Of a DNA stretch of 15,751 nt, positions 6,569 to 12,976 are shown in pieces. Positions within the stretch are counted from its first letter, which is position 1; every line of letters starts with the position of its first letter. Where the stretch lies: positions 1 through 15,751 of the forward strand of contig JANJUA010000186.1 in the NCBI GenBank assembly GCA_024710825.1. Direction: 5' to 3'. The position numbers were made by a program, and so were the translations under genes. The notes under the pieces are model-generated. The model did no database searches, had not been told where the DNA came from, and saw only the letters and a program-made list of their open reading frames with translations. This stretch comes from Solirubrobacteraceae bacterium. GTDB taxonomy: Bacteria; Actinomycetota; Thermoleophilia; Solirubrobacterales; Solirubrobacteraceae.

Positions 6569-7288
6569 ATGTCGCCGCACGACATGCGTGACCAGCACGG
6601 AACGAGAGCAATAGATCAGGACGTCGAGGAGCGCCTCCGGGTGGTGATCGCCGACCCCGACCCGCTGGCGCGGCGCGTCGTCAAGGACGTCATCCAGGGC
6701 GAGCAGGACTTCGTGGTCGTCGCCGAGGCGGGGGACGGCGTCGAGGCGGCCGAGCTGGCCTGCCACTACCGTCCCGAGCTGGTGCTGATGGAGGCGGTTC
6801 TGCCGCGGCTCGATGGGCTGTCGGCCACCCGCAGGATCGGCGAGGGCGCGCCCGACGTGGCGGTGGTGATCTTCTCCGTCGCCCGCGACGACGAGGTCGA
6901 GATGCGGGCGCTGCGCGCGGGCGCCTGCGGCTTCCTGTCGAAGGACATGGGCATCGGCGCCGTCCCGCAGGCCCTGCGGGCGGTCGCTCGCGGCGAGGCG
7001 GCGATCTCCCGGTCGCTGACCATGCGCCTCATCGAGCGGCTCCGGCAGGTCCCGGAGGCCGGCAGCGGGATGCGCCCCGTTCGCAGCAACCTCACCACGC
7101 GCGAGTGGGAGGTCCTCGACCTCATCAGCGCTGGCGCCACGACGCGCGACGTGGCCGACGCCCTCGTCCTCACCGAGGACACGGTGTACAGCCACGTGAA
7201 GAACATCATGCGCAAGCTCAACGTGCGCTCGCGCGCCGAGGCGATCGCCGCGGCCGAGCAGCTCGTCGGCTTCTCGGCCGTCGGCTGA
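6569..7288 (+). CDS. RR5: NarL/LuxR-type response regulator with Glu at the phospho-site (class A)
   Basis: 239 aa. The receiver (about 22-140) has a broken acidic pair (D29-P30), E75 at the phospho-acceptor position (LVLMEAVLP), S103 as switch residue and K125. The LuxR helix-turn-helix (about 173-231) contains [20 protein letters not shown]. The start at 6569 has a good ribosome site (GGGAG, 7 nt spacing); a later in-frame ATG at residue 6 is possible but has no such site. An N-terminal extension of about 20 residues is longer than in RR3, its closest relative here. It has its own leader and probably its own promoter, and converges with the STAS gene. The Asp-to-Glu change with a Pro in the acidic pocket suggests a kinase-independent regulator (inference). 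Confidence 0.92.
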   Translation: MSPHDMRDQHGTRAIDQDVEERLRVVIADPDPLARRVVKDVIQGEQDFVVVAEAGDGVEAAELACHYRPELVLMEAVLPRLDGLSATRRIGEGAPDVAVVIFSVARDDEVEMRALRAGACGFLSKDMGIGAVPQALRAVARGEAAISRSLTMRLIERLRQVPEAGSGMRPVRSNLTTREWEVLDLISAGATTRDVADALVLTEDTVYSHVKNIMRKLNVRSRAEAIAAAEQLVGFSAVG

Positions 7289-7325
7289 GCCGGCGCGCAC
7301 CACCTTCGCCGGGCCGCCGGCGACG
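7282..7325. terminator. GC-rich inverted repeats between RR5 and the STAS gene
   Basis: CGGC-TGA-GCCG spans the RR5 stop codon, and two GCCGGC copies further on can pair with one another. The stretch sits in the 54-bp gap between convergent genes and may stop transcription from both sides. Several alternative foldings exist, so the exact structure is uncertain. Confidence 0.3.
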
Positions 7326-7342
7326 GCTCCCACCCGGAGAAT

Positions 7343-7762
7343 CTAGAGGAGCCCCGGACGTCCGAAGCGGCCCAGGACTATGCGGTGCACCGGCGGCAAC
7401 GTCGCGAGCACGCAGCCTTCGGAGTCGAGGCGCGTCCAGGCGCCCAGTCCGGTCGCGCGGAAGAGGCGGGCGACGTCGTGCGACGGGGCGCGCAGCATCA
7501 GCTCGCAGCCGCCGAAGCAGGCGCGCCGCGCGGCGTCCACGAGCACCCGCAGGCCCGCGACGTCGAGGAACGCGAGCCGCGACAGGTCGAGCATGAGGGG
7601 GCCGCCGTGGCGCTGGGCGTCGAGCAGGATGCGGGCCAGCGGCAGGGCGCTCGCGCGGTCGAGCTGGCCCTCGAGGCGGAGGCACACCACGTCGCCGTCG
7701 GGTGGAGCGGGGCGCACCCGCAGGCGCGCCGCGACGAGCTCTACAGCGCCCGGTGATCCCAC
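7343..7762 (-). CDS. STAS-domain protein (anti-sigma-factor-antagonist-like) lacking the phospho-Ser
   Basis: 139 aa. The core fits the STAS fold: VVCLRLEGQLDRASALPL (about 25-42), then LMLDLSRLAFLDVAGLRVLV (57-76). In SpoIIAA-type antagonists the equivalent of LDVAG reads DSSG, with the first Ser phosphorylated by the anti-sigma kinase. Here V68-A69 replace both Ser residues, so that switch is absent. It may be an always-active antagonist or a structural partner in another signalling complex. The GTG at 7762 is the only start in the open stretch, since the frame meets a TAG at 7811-7813 and no other start lies between. A weak CGGA lies 5 nt upstream. It converges with RR5 and diverges from the membrane protein gene; the context suggests a part in the same regulatory island, but the target is unknown. 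Confidence 0.85.
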   Translation of the reverse strand: MGSPGAVELVAARLRVRPAPPDGDVVCLRLEGQLDRASALPLARILLDAQRHGGPLMLDLSRLAFLDVAGLRVLVDAARRACFGGCELMLRAPSHDVARLFRATGLGAWTRLDSEGCVLATLPPVHRIVLGRFGRPGLL

Positions 7763-7800
7763 CGGAGTCCGTTCCGTCGCAGCGACCGGCGGCGTGCCAT
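7741..7800 (-). CDS. Possible 19-residue leader peptide overlapping the STAS start
   Basis: An ATG on the minus strand at 7798-7800 opens a 19-codon frame, MARRRSLRRNGLRWDHRAL, ending in TAG at 7741-7743. A TAGCGT box lies 7 nt before this ATG, matching the leaderless spacing seen for other genes here. The STAS GTG lies inside the frame, 22 nt before its end, so ribosomes finishing the peptide could restart on STAS. It has seven Arg residues. It may equally be chance; coding cannot be shown from a frame this short. Confidence 0.2.
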   Translation of the reverse strand: MARRRSLRRNGLRWDHRAL

Positions 7801-7807
7801 GTCGGGA

Positions 7808-7813
7808 ACGCTA
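7808..7813 (-). promoter_or_regulatory. -10 box (TAGCGT) for the STAS transcript
   Basis: TAGCGT on the minus strand ends 7 nt before an ATG at 7800 (short leader frame) and 45 nt before the STAS GTG. It is the best promoter candidate for the STAS gene. Confidence 0.35.
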
Positions 7814-7857
7814 CCTCGGTCGTCAAGGCGCGAACTGCGGCCGCCGGCGGCGCGCCC

Positions 7858-7878
7858 CGTCCGGGTGGGCGGCGGACG
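7858..7878. promoter_or_regulatory. Dyad CGTCCG-N9-CGGACG upstream of the membrane protein gene
   Basis: Perfect 6-bp arms (7858-7863 and 7873-7878) end 12 bp before the TAGCTT box. The left side, CCGTCCGGGTG at 7857-7867, recurs exactly in front of the GT4-PHP gene at 12934-12944, again as part of a dyad. It is a candidate shared operator. Confidence 0.3.
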
Positions 7879-7890
7879 CGGGTCTGCCTG

Positions 7891-7896
7891 TAGCTT
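7891..7896 (+). promoter_or_regulatory. -10 box (TAGCTT) of the membrane protein gene, leaderless
   Basis: TAGCTT ends 7 nt before the GTG at 7904. There is no Shine-Dalgarno. The box decides the start of the downstream gene. Confidence 0.45.
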
Positions 7897-7903
7897 GCTG
7901 CGG

Positions 7904-9451
7904 GTGCGCCGGCCCGTGCTGCTCAGCGTCCTGGTCGCGGCCGCGCTCGGGGCGATCTACGTCGCCGTCTCGCCGCCCAGCGCGGACCTCGCCGCTGCCG
8001 TGTTCCGCAGCGACCTCTTCGCGCGCGAGGGCGCGCTGACGTGGAGCAACGCCTGGTACGGCGGGCATCACCTCCCCGCCTACTCGGTGCTGATGCCGCC
8101 GCTCGGGGCGCTGCTCGGCCCGCAGCTCGCGGCGGCGCTCGGCGCCACCGCGGCGGCGGGGCTGTTCGCCGCCCTGGTGGAGCGCGCGTTCCCGCGCCGG
8201 GGGGCGTGGGTCGGCGCGCTGTGGTTCGCCGCGGCGATCGGCCTCCAGCTCCTCACGGGGCGGGTGCCCTTCCTGCTCGGCCTGCCGATCGGTCTGGCGG
8301 CGCTGCTCGCCGCCCAGCGCGGCCGGCCGGCGCTCGCGGTCGCCCTCGCGGTCGCCACGCCGCTCGCCAGCCCGGTGGCCGGGGCGTTCCTCGCGCTGGC
8401 CGGCCTCGCCTGGACGGTGGGCGCCGGACGCCGGCTCGGGCTCGGGCTCGCCGCGGCCGCGCTGGCCCCCGTCGCGCTGCTCAACGCGCTGTTCTCCGAG
8501 GGCGGCACGGAGCCGTTCGTCGCCTCGGCGTTCTGGCCGGCGTTCGCGGCGCTCGTCGCGCTGGCGGTCGCGCTGCCCCGCGCCCAGCGCGTGCTGCGGG
8601 CCGGGGCCGCGCTTTACGCGGTCGCCGTGCTCGCCTGCTTCGTCGTGCCCACCGCGGTCGGCGGCAACGTCACGCGGCTCGCGACGCTCACCGCCGGCCC
8701 GCTCGTCGCGTGCGTGGTCGGCACGCGCCGCCCTCTGCTGCTCGCCGCGGTCGCGCTGCCGTTCGTCTACTGGCAGGCGATGCCGCCGATCCGCGACACG
8801 GCGACCGCCGCGGGCGACCCGTCCACCGAGGCCGCCTTCTACACGCCGCTCGTCGAGCGTCTCGACGGGGCGACGCGGGTCGAGGTGCCGTTCACGCGCG
8901 CGCACTGGGAGGCCGCCCATCTCGCCGAGCACGTCCCGCTCGCGCGCGGCTGGGTGCGCCAGCTCGACCGCGACCGCAACGCGCTCTTCTACGACGACGC
9001 CCCGCTCACCGGCGAGCGCTACGCGGACTGGCTGCGCGAGAACGCCGTCTCGCACGTCGCGCTGGCCGACGTCGCGCTCGACGGATCCGCCGAGGAGGAG
9101 GCCGCGCTCATCCGCGACGGAGAGGTGCCGGGGCTGCGCGAGCTGTGGCACGACGACTCCTGGCGGCTGTTCGCCGTCGACGACCCGGCGCCGCTCGGCG
9201 CGACCGAGCTGACCGCCGACGGCTTCGCCGTCGAGCGCTCGGGCGACGTGCGCGTGCGCTTCAGCCCCCACTTCGCGGTGGTCGAGGGCGCCGGCTGCGT
9301 CTCCGAGGCGCCCGGCGGCTTCACGCGCGTGCGCGTGGACGAGGCCCCGGTCAGGGTCGCACCGCGCGTCGCTCCCATGCGCGCGCTGCTGCGCGACACC
9401 GGAGCCCGGTGTACGGGCAGCCGTACCGGCAATCGGGCAACAGCCGGATAA
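7904..9451 (+). CDS. Polytopic membrane protein, GT-C-glycosyltransferase-like layout
   Basis: 515 aa. About eight to ten hydrophobic segments fill residues 5-300, followed by a soluble C-terminal part of about 210 residues. The first outside loop carries a striking SDLFAREGALTWSNAWYGGH stretch followed by LPAYSVLMPPLGALLG; acidic residues in this loop are typical of lipid-linked-sugar GT-C enzymes, but there is no clear family motif, so the function is not established. GTG at 7904 is chosen over the upstream ATG at 7799 because a TAGCTT box lies 7 nt before it and the first residues then form a membrane anchor (MRRPVLLSVLVAAALGAIYV). The gene ends at a TAA that is also part of the next gene's -10 box. 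Its place before lipid genes suggests an envelope role (inference). Confidence 0.75.
   Translation: MRRPVLLSVLVAAALGAIYVAVSPPSADLAAAVFRSDLFAREGALTWSNAWYGGHHLPAYSVLMPPLGALLGPQLAAALGATAAAGLFAALVERAFPRRGAWVGALWFAAAIGLQLLTGRVPFLLGLPIGLAALLAAQRGRPALAVALAVATPLASPVAGAFLALAGLAWTVGAGRRLGLGLAAAALAPVALLNALFSEGGTEPFVASAFWPAFAALVALAVALPRAQRVLRAGAALYAVAVLACFVVPTAVGGNVTRLATLTAGPLVACVVGTRRPLLLAAVALPFVYWQAMPPIRDTATAAGDPSTEAAFYTPLVERLDGATRVEVPFTRAHWEAAHLAEHVPLARGWVRQLDRDRNALFYDDAPLTGERYADWLRENAVSHVALADVALDGSAEEEAALIRDGEVPGLRELWHDDSWRLFAVDDPAPLGATELTADGFAVERSGDVRVRFSPHFAVVEGAGCVSEAPGGFTRVRVDEAPVRVAPRVAPMRALLRDTGARCTGSRTGNRATAG
9411..9426 (+). promoter_or_regulatory. Inverted repeat GTACGG-GCAG-CCGTAC upstream of the PAP2 gene
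   Basis: Perfect 6-bp arms with a 4-nt loop lie in the last codons of the membrane protein gene and 22 bp before the -10 box of the PAP2 gene. They could be an operator or a partial terminator. Confidence 0.3.
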
Positions 9452-9454
9452 CAT
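9449..9454 (+). promoter_or_regulatory. -10 box (TAACAT) of the PAP2 gene
   Basis: TAACAT ends 9 nt before the ATG at 9464, and its first three bases are the stop codon of the membrane protein gene. No Shine-Dalgarno is seen, so the PAP2 gene is likely read from a near-leaderless transcript. Confidence 0.4.
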
Positions 9455-9463
9455 CGTTCGGTC

Positions 9464-10243
9464 ATGGTCGTCCAGGGCCTCCGCTCGCTGCTCGCCCGCT
9501 TCATGCCCCACGGCCCGTGGGACGTGCTGCGTCAGGTCGCTCTCTTCGCGGGCGCCTACTACGCCTACCGGCTCGTCCGCGGCGGCGTGGACGGCCGGAC
9601 GTCGGACGCCTTCGAGAACGCCCGGACGCTCATCGACATCGAGCGCACGCTGAACATCTTCGTGGAGCCGAGCATCCAGGCCTGGGCGTCGGGATCGACG
9701 TTCGTCGTGGACGCGGCGAGCTGGATCTACATCAACGCGCAGAGCTCCGTGACGCTCGGCGCGCTCGTGTGGCTCTACCTGTTCCGCAACGAGTCGTTCT
9801 ACTTCGTGCGCAACATGATGGTGGTGGCCATGGGGATAGCGCTGGTCGGCTACGTCGTCTTTCCCACCGCGCCGCCGCGGTTCCTCCCCGAGTGGGGCTT
9901 CGTGGACTCCGTCGCCGCGTTCACGGGCATCCCGCAGGACTCCGTCGCGGTCAACGCGCTCTTCAACCCGTACGCTGCTGTTCCGTCCATGCACGTCGCC
10001 TTCGCCCTCATGATCGGCTGGCCGCTGGCGCGCCTCGTCAAGTGGCGCGCGCTGAAGGTCTTCTGGTACGCATACCCGGGCGTGGTGACCTTCGTGATCG
10101 TCGTGACCGCCAACCACTGGATCGCCGACGCCGTCCTCGGCGCCATGACCGCCGGCGCGTCCGCGTACGCCGCCGCGTGGCTGGCCCGCGCGCGGCCCGA
10201 GGCATGGCGCTTCGCCCCGCGCCGGGCAGAGGTCGCGGCGTAG
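9464..10243 (+). CDS. PAP2_3-type membrane phosphatase/phosphotransferase (Aur1-like)
   Basis: 259 aa with about six membrane segments. Conserved catalytic motifs are VPSMHVAFAL (173-182, H177) and ANHWIADAVLG (216-226, H218 and D222), the second and third motifs of the PAP2 superfamily. The sequence FPTAPPRFLPEWGF before them is typical of the inositol-phosphotransferase-like PAP2_3 branch that also holds fungal Aur1. Such proteins break or transfer phosphoester bonds of lipids on the outer membrane face. The gene ends in TAG whose G is the first base of the next gene's GTG, so it is coupled to the CDP-alcohol phosphatidyltransferase and followed by ino1. From this context the protein may remove the phosphate from phosphatidylinositol phosphate (inference); a general undecaprenyl-diphosphate or phosphatidate phosphatase role is the alternative. 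Confidence 0.88.
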   Translation: MVVQGLRSLLARFMPHGPWDVLRQVALFAGAYYAYRLVRGGVDGRTSDAFENARTLIDIERTLNIFVEPSIQAWASGSTFVVDAASWIYINAQSSVTLGALVWLYLFRNESFYFVRNMMVVAMGIALVGYVVFPTAPPRFLPEWGFVDSVAAFTGIPQDSVAVNALFNPYAAVPSMHVAFALMIGWPLARLVKWRALKVFWYAYPGVVTFVIVVTANHWIADAVLGAMTAGASAYAAAWLARARPEAWRFAPRRAEVAA

Positions 10244-10875
10244 TGGCGACCGGGTCCCCCCGGCGCGAGCGGATGGCGACCCGCTCCGCCGAGCGGCGCG
10301 AGGTCGTCCGCACGCGGCTCATCGAGTCGCGCCTGACGCCGAACGCGATCTCGCTCACCGGGTTCGCGCTGAACCTCGTTGCGGCCGGCCTCGTCCTCGA
10401 GCGCTACTACTTCCTGGCGGGCATCGCGTTCATCGTCGGCTCGGTCTGCGACACGCTCGACGGCCGCTACTCGCGCATGAGCGGCAAGGGCACGCCGTTC
10501 GGCGCGTTCCTCGACTCGACGCTCGACCGGATCGAGGAGGGCATCGTGCTCGCCGCGGTCTGCGTCGTCTTCGCGCAGGACGGCAAGGAGTGGGCGGCGG
10601 GCGCGGTCGTCGTCGCCGTGCTCGCGTCGCTGATGGTGTCCTACACGCGCGCCCGCGCCGAGGCGCTCGGCGTCGAGTGCAAGGTCGGGATCGCCACGCG
10701 CGCCGTGCGCGTCGTGATCCTGGCGGTCGGCCTGGTGCTGGCGAAGGGCGCGTCGATCGTGGACGTCGAGCTGCTCGAGCCGGCCGTGTACGTGCTCGCG
10801 GCCCTGTCGGTCATCACCGTCTTCCAGCGCATATTCCACGTGCGCTCGGCGCTCAACGCGCCACCCGCGGGGTAA
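10243..10875 (+). CDS. CDP-alcohol phosphatidyltransferase, phosphatidylinositol-phosphate-synthase-like
   Basis: 210 aa, close to the length of mycobacterial PgsA1. The family signature is complete: D70-x2-D73-G74-x2-S77-R78-x8-G87-x3-D91-x3-D95, with Ser in place of the usual Ala before Arg. [11 protein letters not shown] (133-143), followed by paired Arg residues (R153, R156), corresponds to the SYxxARAEAxG stretch of actinobacterial phosphatidylinositol-phosphate synthases, which condense CDP-diacylglycerol with inositol-3-phosphate. Adjacency to ino1, which makes that substrate, strongly favours this activity over phosphatidylglycerophosphate synthesis. GTG at 10243 overlaps the PAP2 stop by one base and has a weak AGAGG 10 nt upstream; an ATG at 10273 is an alternative. 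About five or six membrane segments are expected. Confidence 0.88.
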   Translation: MATGSPRRERMATRSAERREVVRTRLIESRLTPNAISLTGFALNLVAAGLVLERYYFLAGIAFIVGSVCDTLDGRYSRMSGKGTPFGAFLDSTLDRIEEGIVLAAVCVVFAQDGKEWAAGAVVVAVLASLMVSYTRARAEALGVECKVGIATRAVRVVILAVGLVLAKGASIVDVELLEPAVYVLAALSVITVFQRIFHVRSALNAPPAG

Positions 10876-10920
10876 CTCGGCCGGCCCGGCGGGGTATCCA
10901 ATATCGGCCGTATCACCTTC

Positions 10921-10926
10921 GGAGGG
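10921..10926 (+). promoter_or_regulatory. Strong Shine-Dalgarno (GGAGGG) fixing a TTG start for ino1
   Basis: GGAGGG stands 7 nt before the TTG at 10934. It is among the strongest ribosome sites in the window and supports the rare start codon. The 58-bp gap before ino1 also holds two GTATC repeats (10893-10897 and 10910-10914) of unknown meaning. Confidence 0.6.
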
Positions 10927-10933
10927 TTCCATC

Positions 10934-12103
10934 TTGAGCAGCACCACCAATGGCGCCAGTCGCTATCAGTCGGAGAAGGTCCGCGTCGCCATCATCGGCG
11001 TCGGCAACTGCGCGTCGGCGTTCGTGCAGGGCGTCCAGTACTACAAGGACGCCGATCCGAACGAGCAGGTCCCCGGGCTGATGCACGTCGATCTCGGCGG
11101 CTACCACGTCGGGGACATCGAGTTCACCTGCGCCTTCGACATCAACGAGACGAAGGTCGGCAAGGACCTCGGCGAGGCCATCTGGGCGGACCCGAACAAC
11201 ACGATCAAGTTCGCCGAGGTGCCGGCGAACCTGAACGCCCCGGTCTACCGCGGCATGACCCATGACGGGCTCGGCCGGTACCTGAAGGAGAAGATCGCCA
11301 AGGCGCCCGGCGAGACCGCCGACATCGTGCAGATCCTCAAGGACACGCACACGGACGTCGTCGTCTCCTACCTTCCGGTCGGCTCCGAGCAGGCGACGAA
11401 GTGGTACGTCGAGCAGATCATCGAGGCCGGCTGCGGCTTCGTGAACTGCATCCCGTCGTTCATCGCCAGCTCCGACTACTGGAACAAGCGCTTCGAGAAG
11501 GCCGGGCTGCCGATCGTCGGCGACGACATCAAGTCGCAGGTCGGCGCGACGATCACGCACCGCGCGCTCGCTCGCCTCTTCCACGACCGCGGCGTGAAGA
11601 TGCTGCACACGTCGCAGCTGAACGTCGGCGGCAACATGGACTTCTACAACATGCTCGAGCGCGATCGCCTGGAGTCGAAGAAGATCTCCAAGACGCAGGC
11701 CGTCACCTCGATCATGGGCCACACGCTGCCGGCCGACGACGTCTACATCGGGCCGTCGGACTACGTGCCGTGGCTCACGGACCGCAAGTGGGCGCACATC
11801 CGCGTCGAGGGCCAGGCGTTCGGCGACGTGCCGCTGAACGTCGAGATGAAGCTCGAGGTCTGGGACTCCCCGAACTCGGCGGGCATCGTCACCGACGCCG
11901 TGCGCTTCTGCAAGCTCGCGCTGAACCACGGGCTCAGCGGGCAGCTCGACGGGCCCTCCTCCTACCTGATGAAGTCGCCGATGCACCAGCGCCCCGACGA
12001 CGAGGCGCGCGTGATGAGCGAGGAGTTCATCGAGCAGTACAGCGGCCTGCCGGGCACCAAGCCGGTCGGCGCGCCGGTCGTCAAGGCCGAGACGCCGAGC
12101 TAG
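10934..12103 (+). CDS. ino1: Inositol-3-phosphate synthase
   Basis: 389 aa. The enzyme turns glucose-6-phosphate into 1D-myo-inositol-3-phosphate using bound NAD. Visible marks of the family: the dinucleotide-binding [13 protein letters not shown] (18-30), [12 protein letters not shown] (68-79), [11 protein letters not shown] (145-155), [15 protein letters not shown] (196-210), [13 protein letters not shown] (228-240), [11 protein letters not shown] (247-257) and DSPNSAGIV (311-319). It is of the short actinobacterial type, slightly longer than the Mycobacterium enzyme because of tails at both ends. The TTG start is supported by GGAGGG at the right distance. Lying 58 bp after the phosphatidylinositol-phosphate-synthase-like gene, it supplies that enzyme's substrate. 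It converges with the APH-family gene, ten bases apart. Confidence 0.97.
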   Translation: MSSTTNGASRYQSEKVRVAIIGVGNCASAFVQGVQYYKDADPNEQVPGLMHVDLGGYHVGDIEFTCAFDINETKVGKDLGEAIWADPNNTIKFAEVPANLNAPVYRGMTHDGLGRYLKEKIAKAPGETADIVQILKDTHTDVVVSYLPVGSEQATKWYVEQIIEAGCGFVNCIPSFIASSDYWNKRFEKAGLPIVGDDIKSQVGATITHRALARLFHDRGVKMLHTSQLNVGGNMDFYNMLERDRLESKKISKTQAVTSIMGHTLPADDVYIGPSDYVPWLTDRKWAHIRVEGQAFGDVPLNVEMKLEVWDSPNSAGIVTDAVRFCKLALNHGLSGQLDGPSSYLMKSPMHQRPDDEARVMSEEFIEQYSGLPGTKPVGAPVVKAETPS

Positions 12104-12114
12104 CGCCGGGCGCT
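12102..12114. terminator. Small hairpin over the ino1 stop codon
   Basis: AGCGC (12102-12106) and GCGCT (12110-12114) pair around CGG. It overlaps the stop of ino1 and touches the stop of the convergent APH gene, as does the hairpin after RR1. The stem is short, so termination strength is doubtful. Confidence 0.35.
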
Positions 12115-12884
12115 CACAGCAGCACCGCGGCGGCGCGCAGCCAGCGCAGCAGCCGCTCGGGCTCGATGCCCGCGGCCTCCCCGAGGTCGCGGGCTTCGTC
12201 GTTCGGGTCCCCGCCGCCCGCGACCCACGCGACGAGGTCGAAGGCGGGATCGCCCGCGCAGGGCCGCGGGTCGACGGCGACGAGCCCGCCTCCGGCGCTC
12301 GTCAGGACGTTGCCCGGGTGCAGGTCGCCGTGCAGCAGCACGGGCGGGCCGGGATGGTCGGCGGCGAGCTCCAGCGCGGCGTGCAGGCCGCGGGCGACGA
12401 GCGCGGGGTCGGCCGCGCTGCCGGCATAGGCGCGGCGCAGGCGCTCGGCGAGCCCGACGACGCCGGGCGGCGGCGAGACGTGCAGCCGCGCCACGAGCGC
12501 GGCGATCTCGCCCGCGGCCGGCGGCGGGCCGGGCCGGTCGCGCAGACGGTCGCCGGGGACGACGCGCTCGAGCAGCAGCGCGTCCGGCGCCCGCTCGAGG
12601 ATCCGCGGCGCCGCCCAGGCGTCGAGGGCGAGCGCCTCCTGCGCGATCAGCGCCGGGTCGGGCGAGAGCTTCAGGACCGCCGCGGAGCCGTCGGCGCGCG
12701 TCACCGCGAGCACGCGCGACGTGCCGCCCGTCGCGAAGGGGCCCCCGAGGCGCAGCTCCCACGCCGCCGCGAGCGCCGAGACCCGGTCCGGCAGCGTCGT
12801 CAGCCAGCCGAGGACGCCCGGACCGAAGCGGGCGACGAGTCGCTCCCGCCACGCGGACTCGACCGTGCTCGCGTCGACGCGCAT
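12114..12884 (-). CDS. APH-family small-molecule kinase (streptomycin/hydroxyurea phosphotransferase-like)
   Basis: 256 aa with a protein-kinase-like fold. Seen in order: a nucleotide-binding strand region (GGPFATGGTSRVLAV, 47-61), the ATP-anchoring Lys K72 in VLKLS, E83, the catalytic loop HGDLHPGNVL (185-194, D187), and the metal-binding D205 in VDPRPCAGDPAFDLV. The combination of HGDLHPGN with a DPxxxxGDPAFD sequence is characteristic of the APH(6)/hydroxyurea resistance branch. Those enzymes phosphorylate antibiotics, but many chromosomal members have unknown natural substrates, so no resistance should be assumed. The ATG at 12884 is supported by a TAGGTT box 6 nt upstream. It is convergent with ino1 and divergent from the GT4-PHP gene. 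A sugar or inositol-like substrate is possible from context but unproven. Confidence 0.85.
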   Translation of the reverse strand: MRVDASTVESAWRERLVARFGPGVLGWLTTLPDRVSALAAAWELRLGGPFATGGTSRVLAVTRADGSAAVLKLSPDPALIAQEALALDAWAAPRILERAPDALLLERVVPGDRLRDRPGPPPAAGEIAALVARLHVSPPPGVVGLAERLRRAYAGSAADPALVARGLHAALELAADHPGPPVLLHGDLHPGNVLTSAGGGLVAVDPRPCAGDPAFDLVAWVAGGGDPNDEARDLGEAAGIEPERLLRWLRAAAVLL

Positions 12885-12890
12885 CGCGGC

Positions 12891-12896
12891 AACCTA
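12891..12896 (-). promoter_or_regulatory. -10 box (TAGGTT) of the APH gene, leaderless
   Basis: TAGGTT on the minus strand ends 6 nt before the ATG at 12884, and there is no Shine-Dalgarno. No -35 is evident. Confidence 0.45.
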
Positions 12897-12935
12897 GTGC
12901 CGTGGCCGACGGCGTGCGCCGCGCCCGACGCCGCC

Positions 12936-12957
12936 GTCCGGGTGAACGTCGCCGGAC
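12936..12957. promoter_or_regulatory. Dyad GTCCGG-N10-CCGGAC over the -35 of the GT4-PHP promoter
   Basis: Perfect 6-bp arms at 12936-12941 and 12952-12957 lie between divergent genes. The right arm overlaps CGGACA (12953-12958), the best -35 candidate, which is 18 bp from the TATCCT box. The left part shares the exact 11-mer CCGTCCGGGTG with the region before the membrane protein gene. Confidence 0.35.
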
Positions 12958-12976
12958 ACGGCATCGCGGCCTCACC

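Noticed and set aside
7840..7851. 12-bp palindrome GCCGCCGGCGGC as an operator
   Set aside because: It is made only of G and C, and such palindromes are common by chance at this base composition. Its place is not fixed relative to either promoter.
7823..10117. Minus-strand open frame of 764 codons
   Set aside because: Its product is a Arg/Glu/His/Gly-rich low-complexity string with no domain, and it is antisense to the membrane protein and PAP2 genes, which have clear hydrophobic and catalytic patterns.
8041..10242. Plus-strand open frame leading into the CDP-alcohol phosphatidyltransferase
   Set aside because: It overlaps two supported genes in another frame and is Arg/Ala-rich. The real gene begins at the GTG at 10243.
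12114..12884. Calling the APH-family gene an antibiotic resistance gene
   Set aside because: The family motif is clear, but chromosomal members often act on unknown metabolites, and nothing in the context points to resistance.
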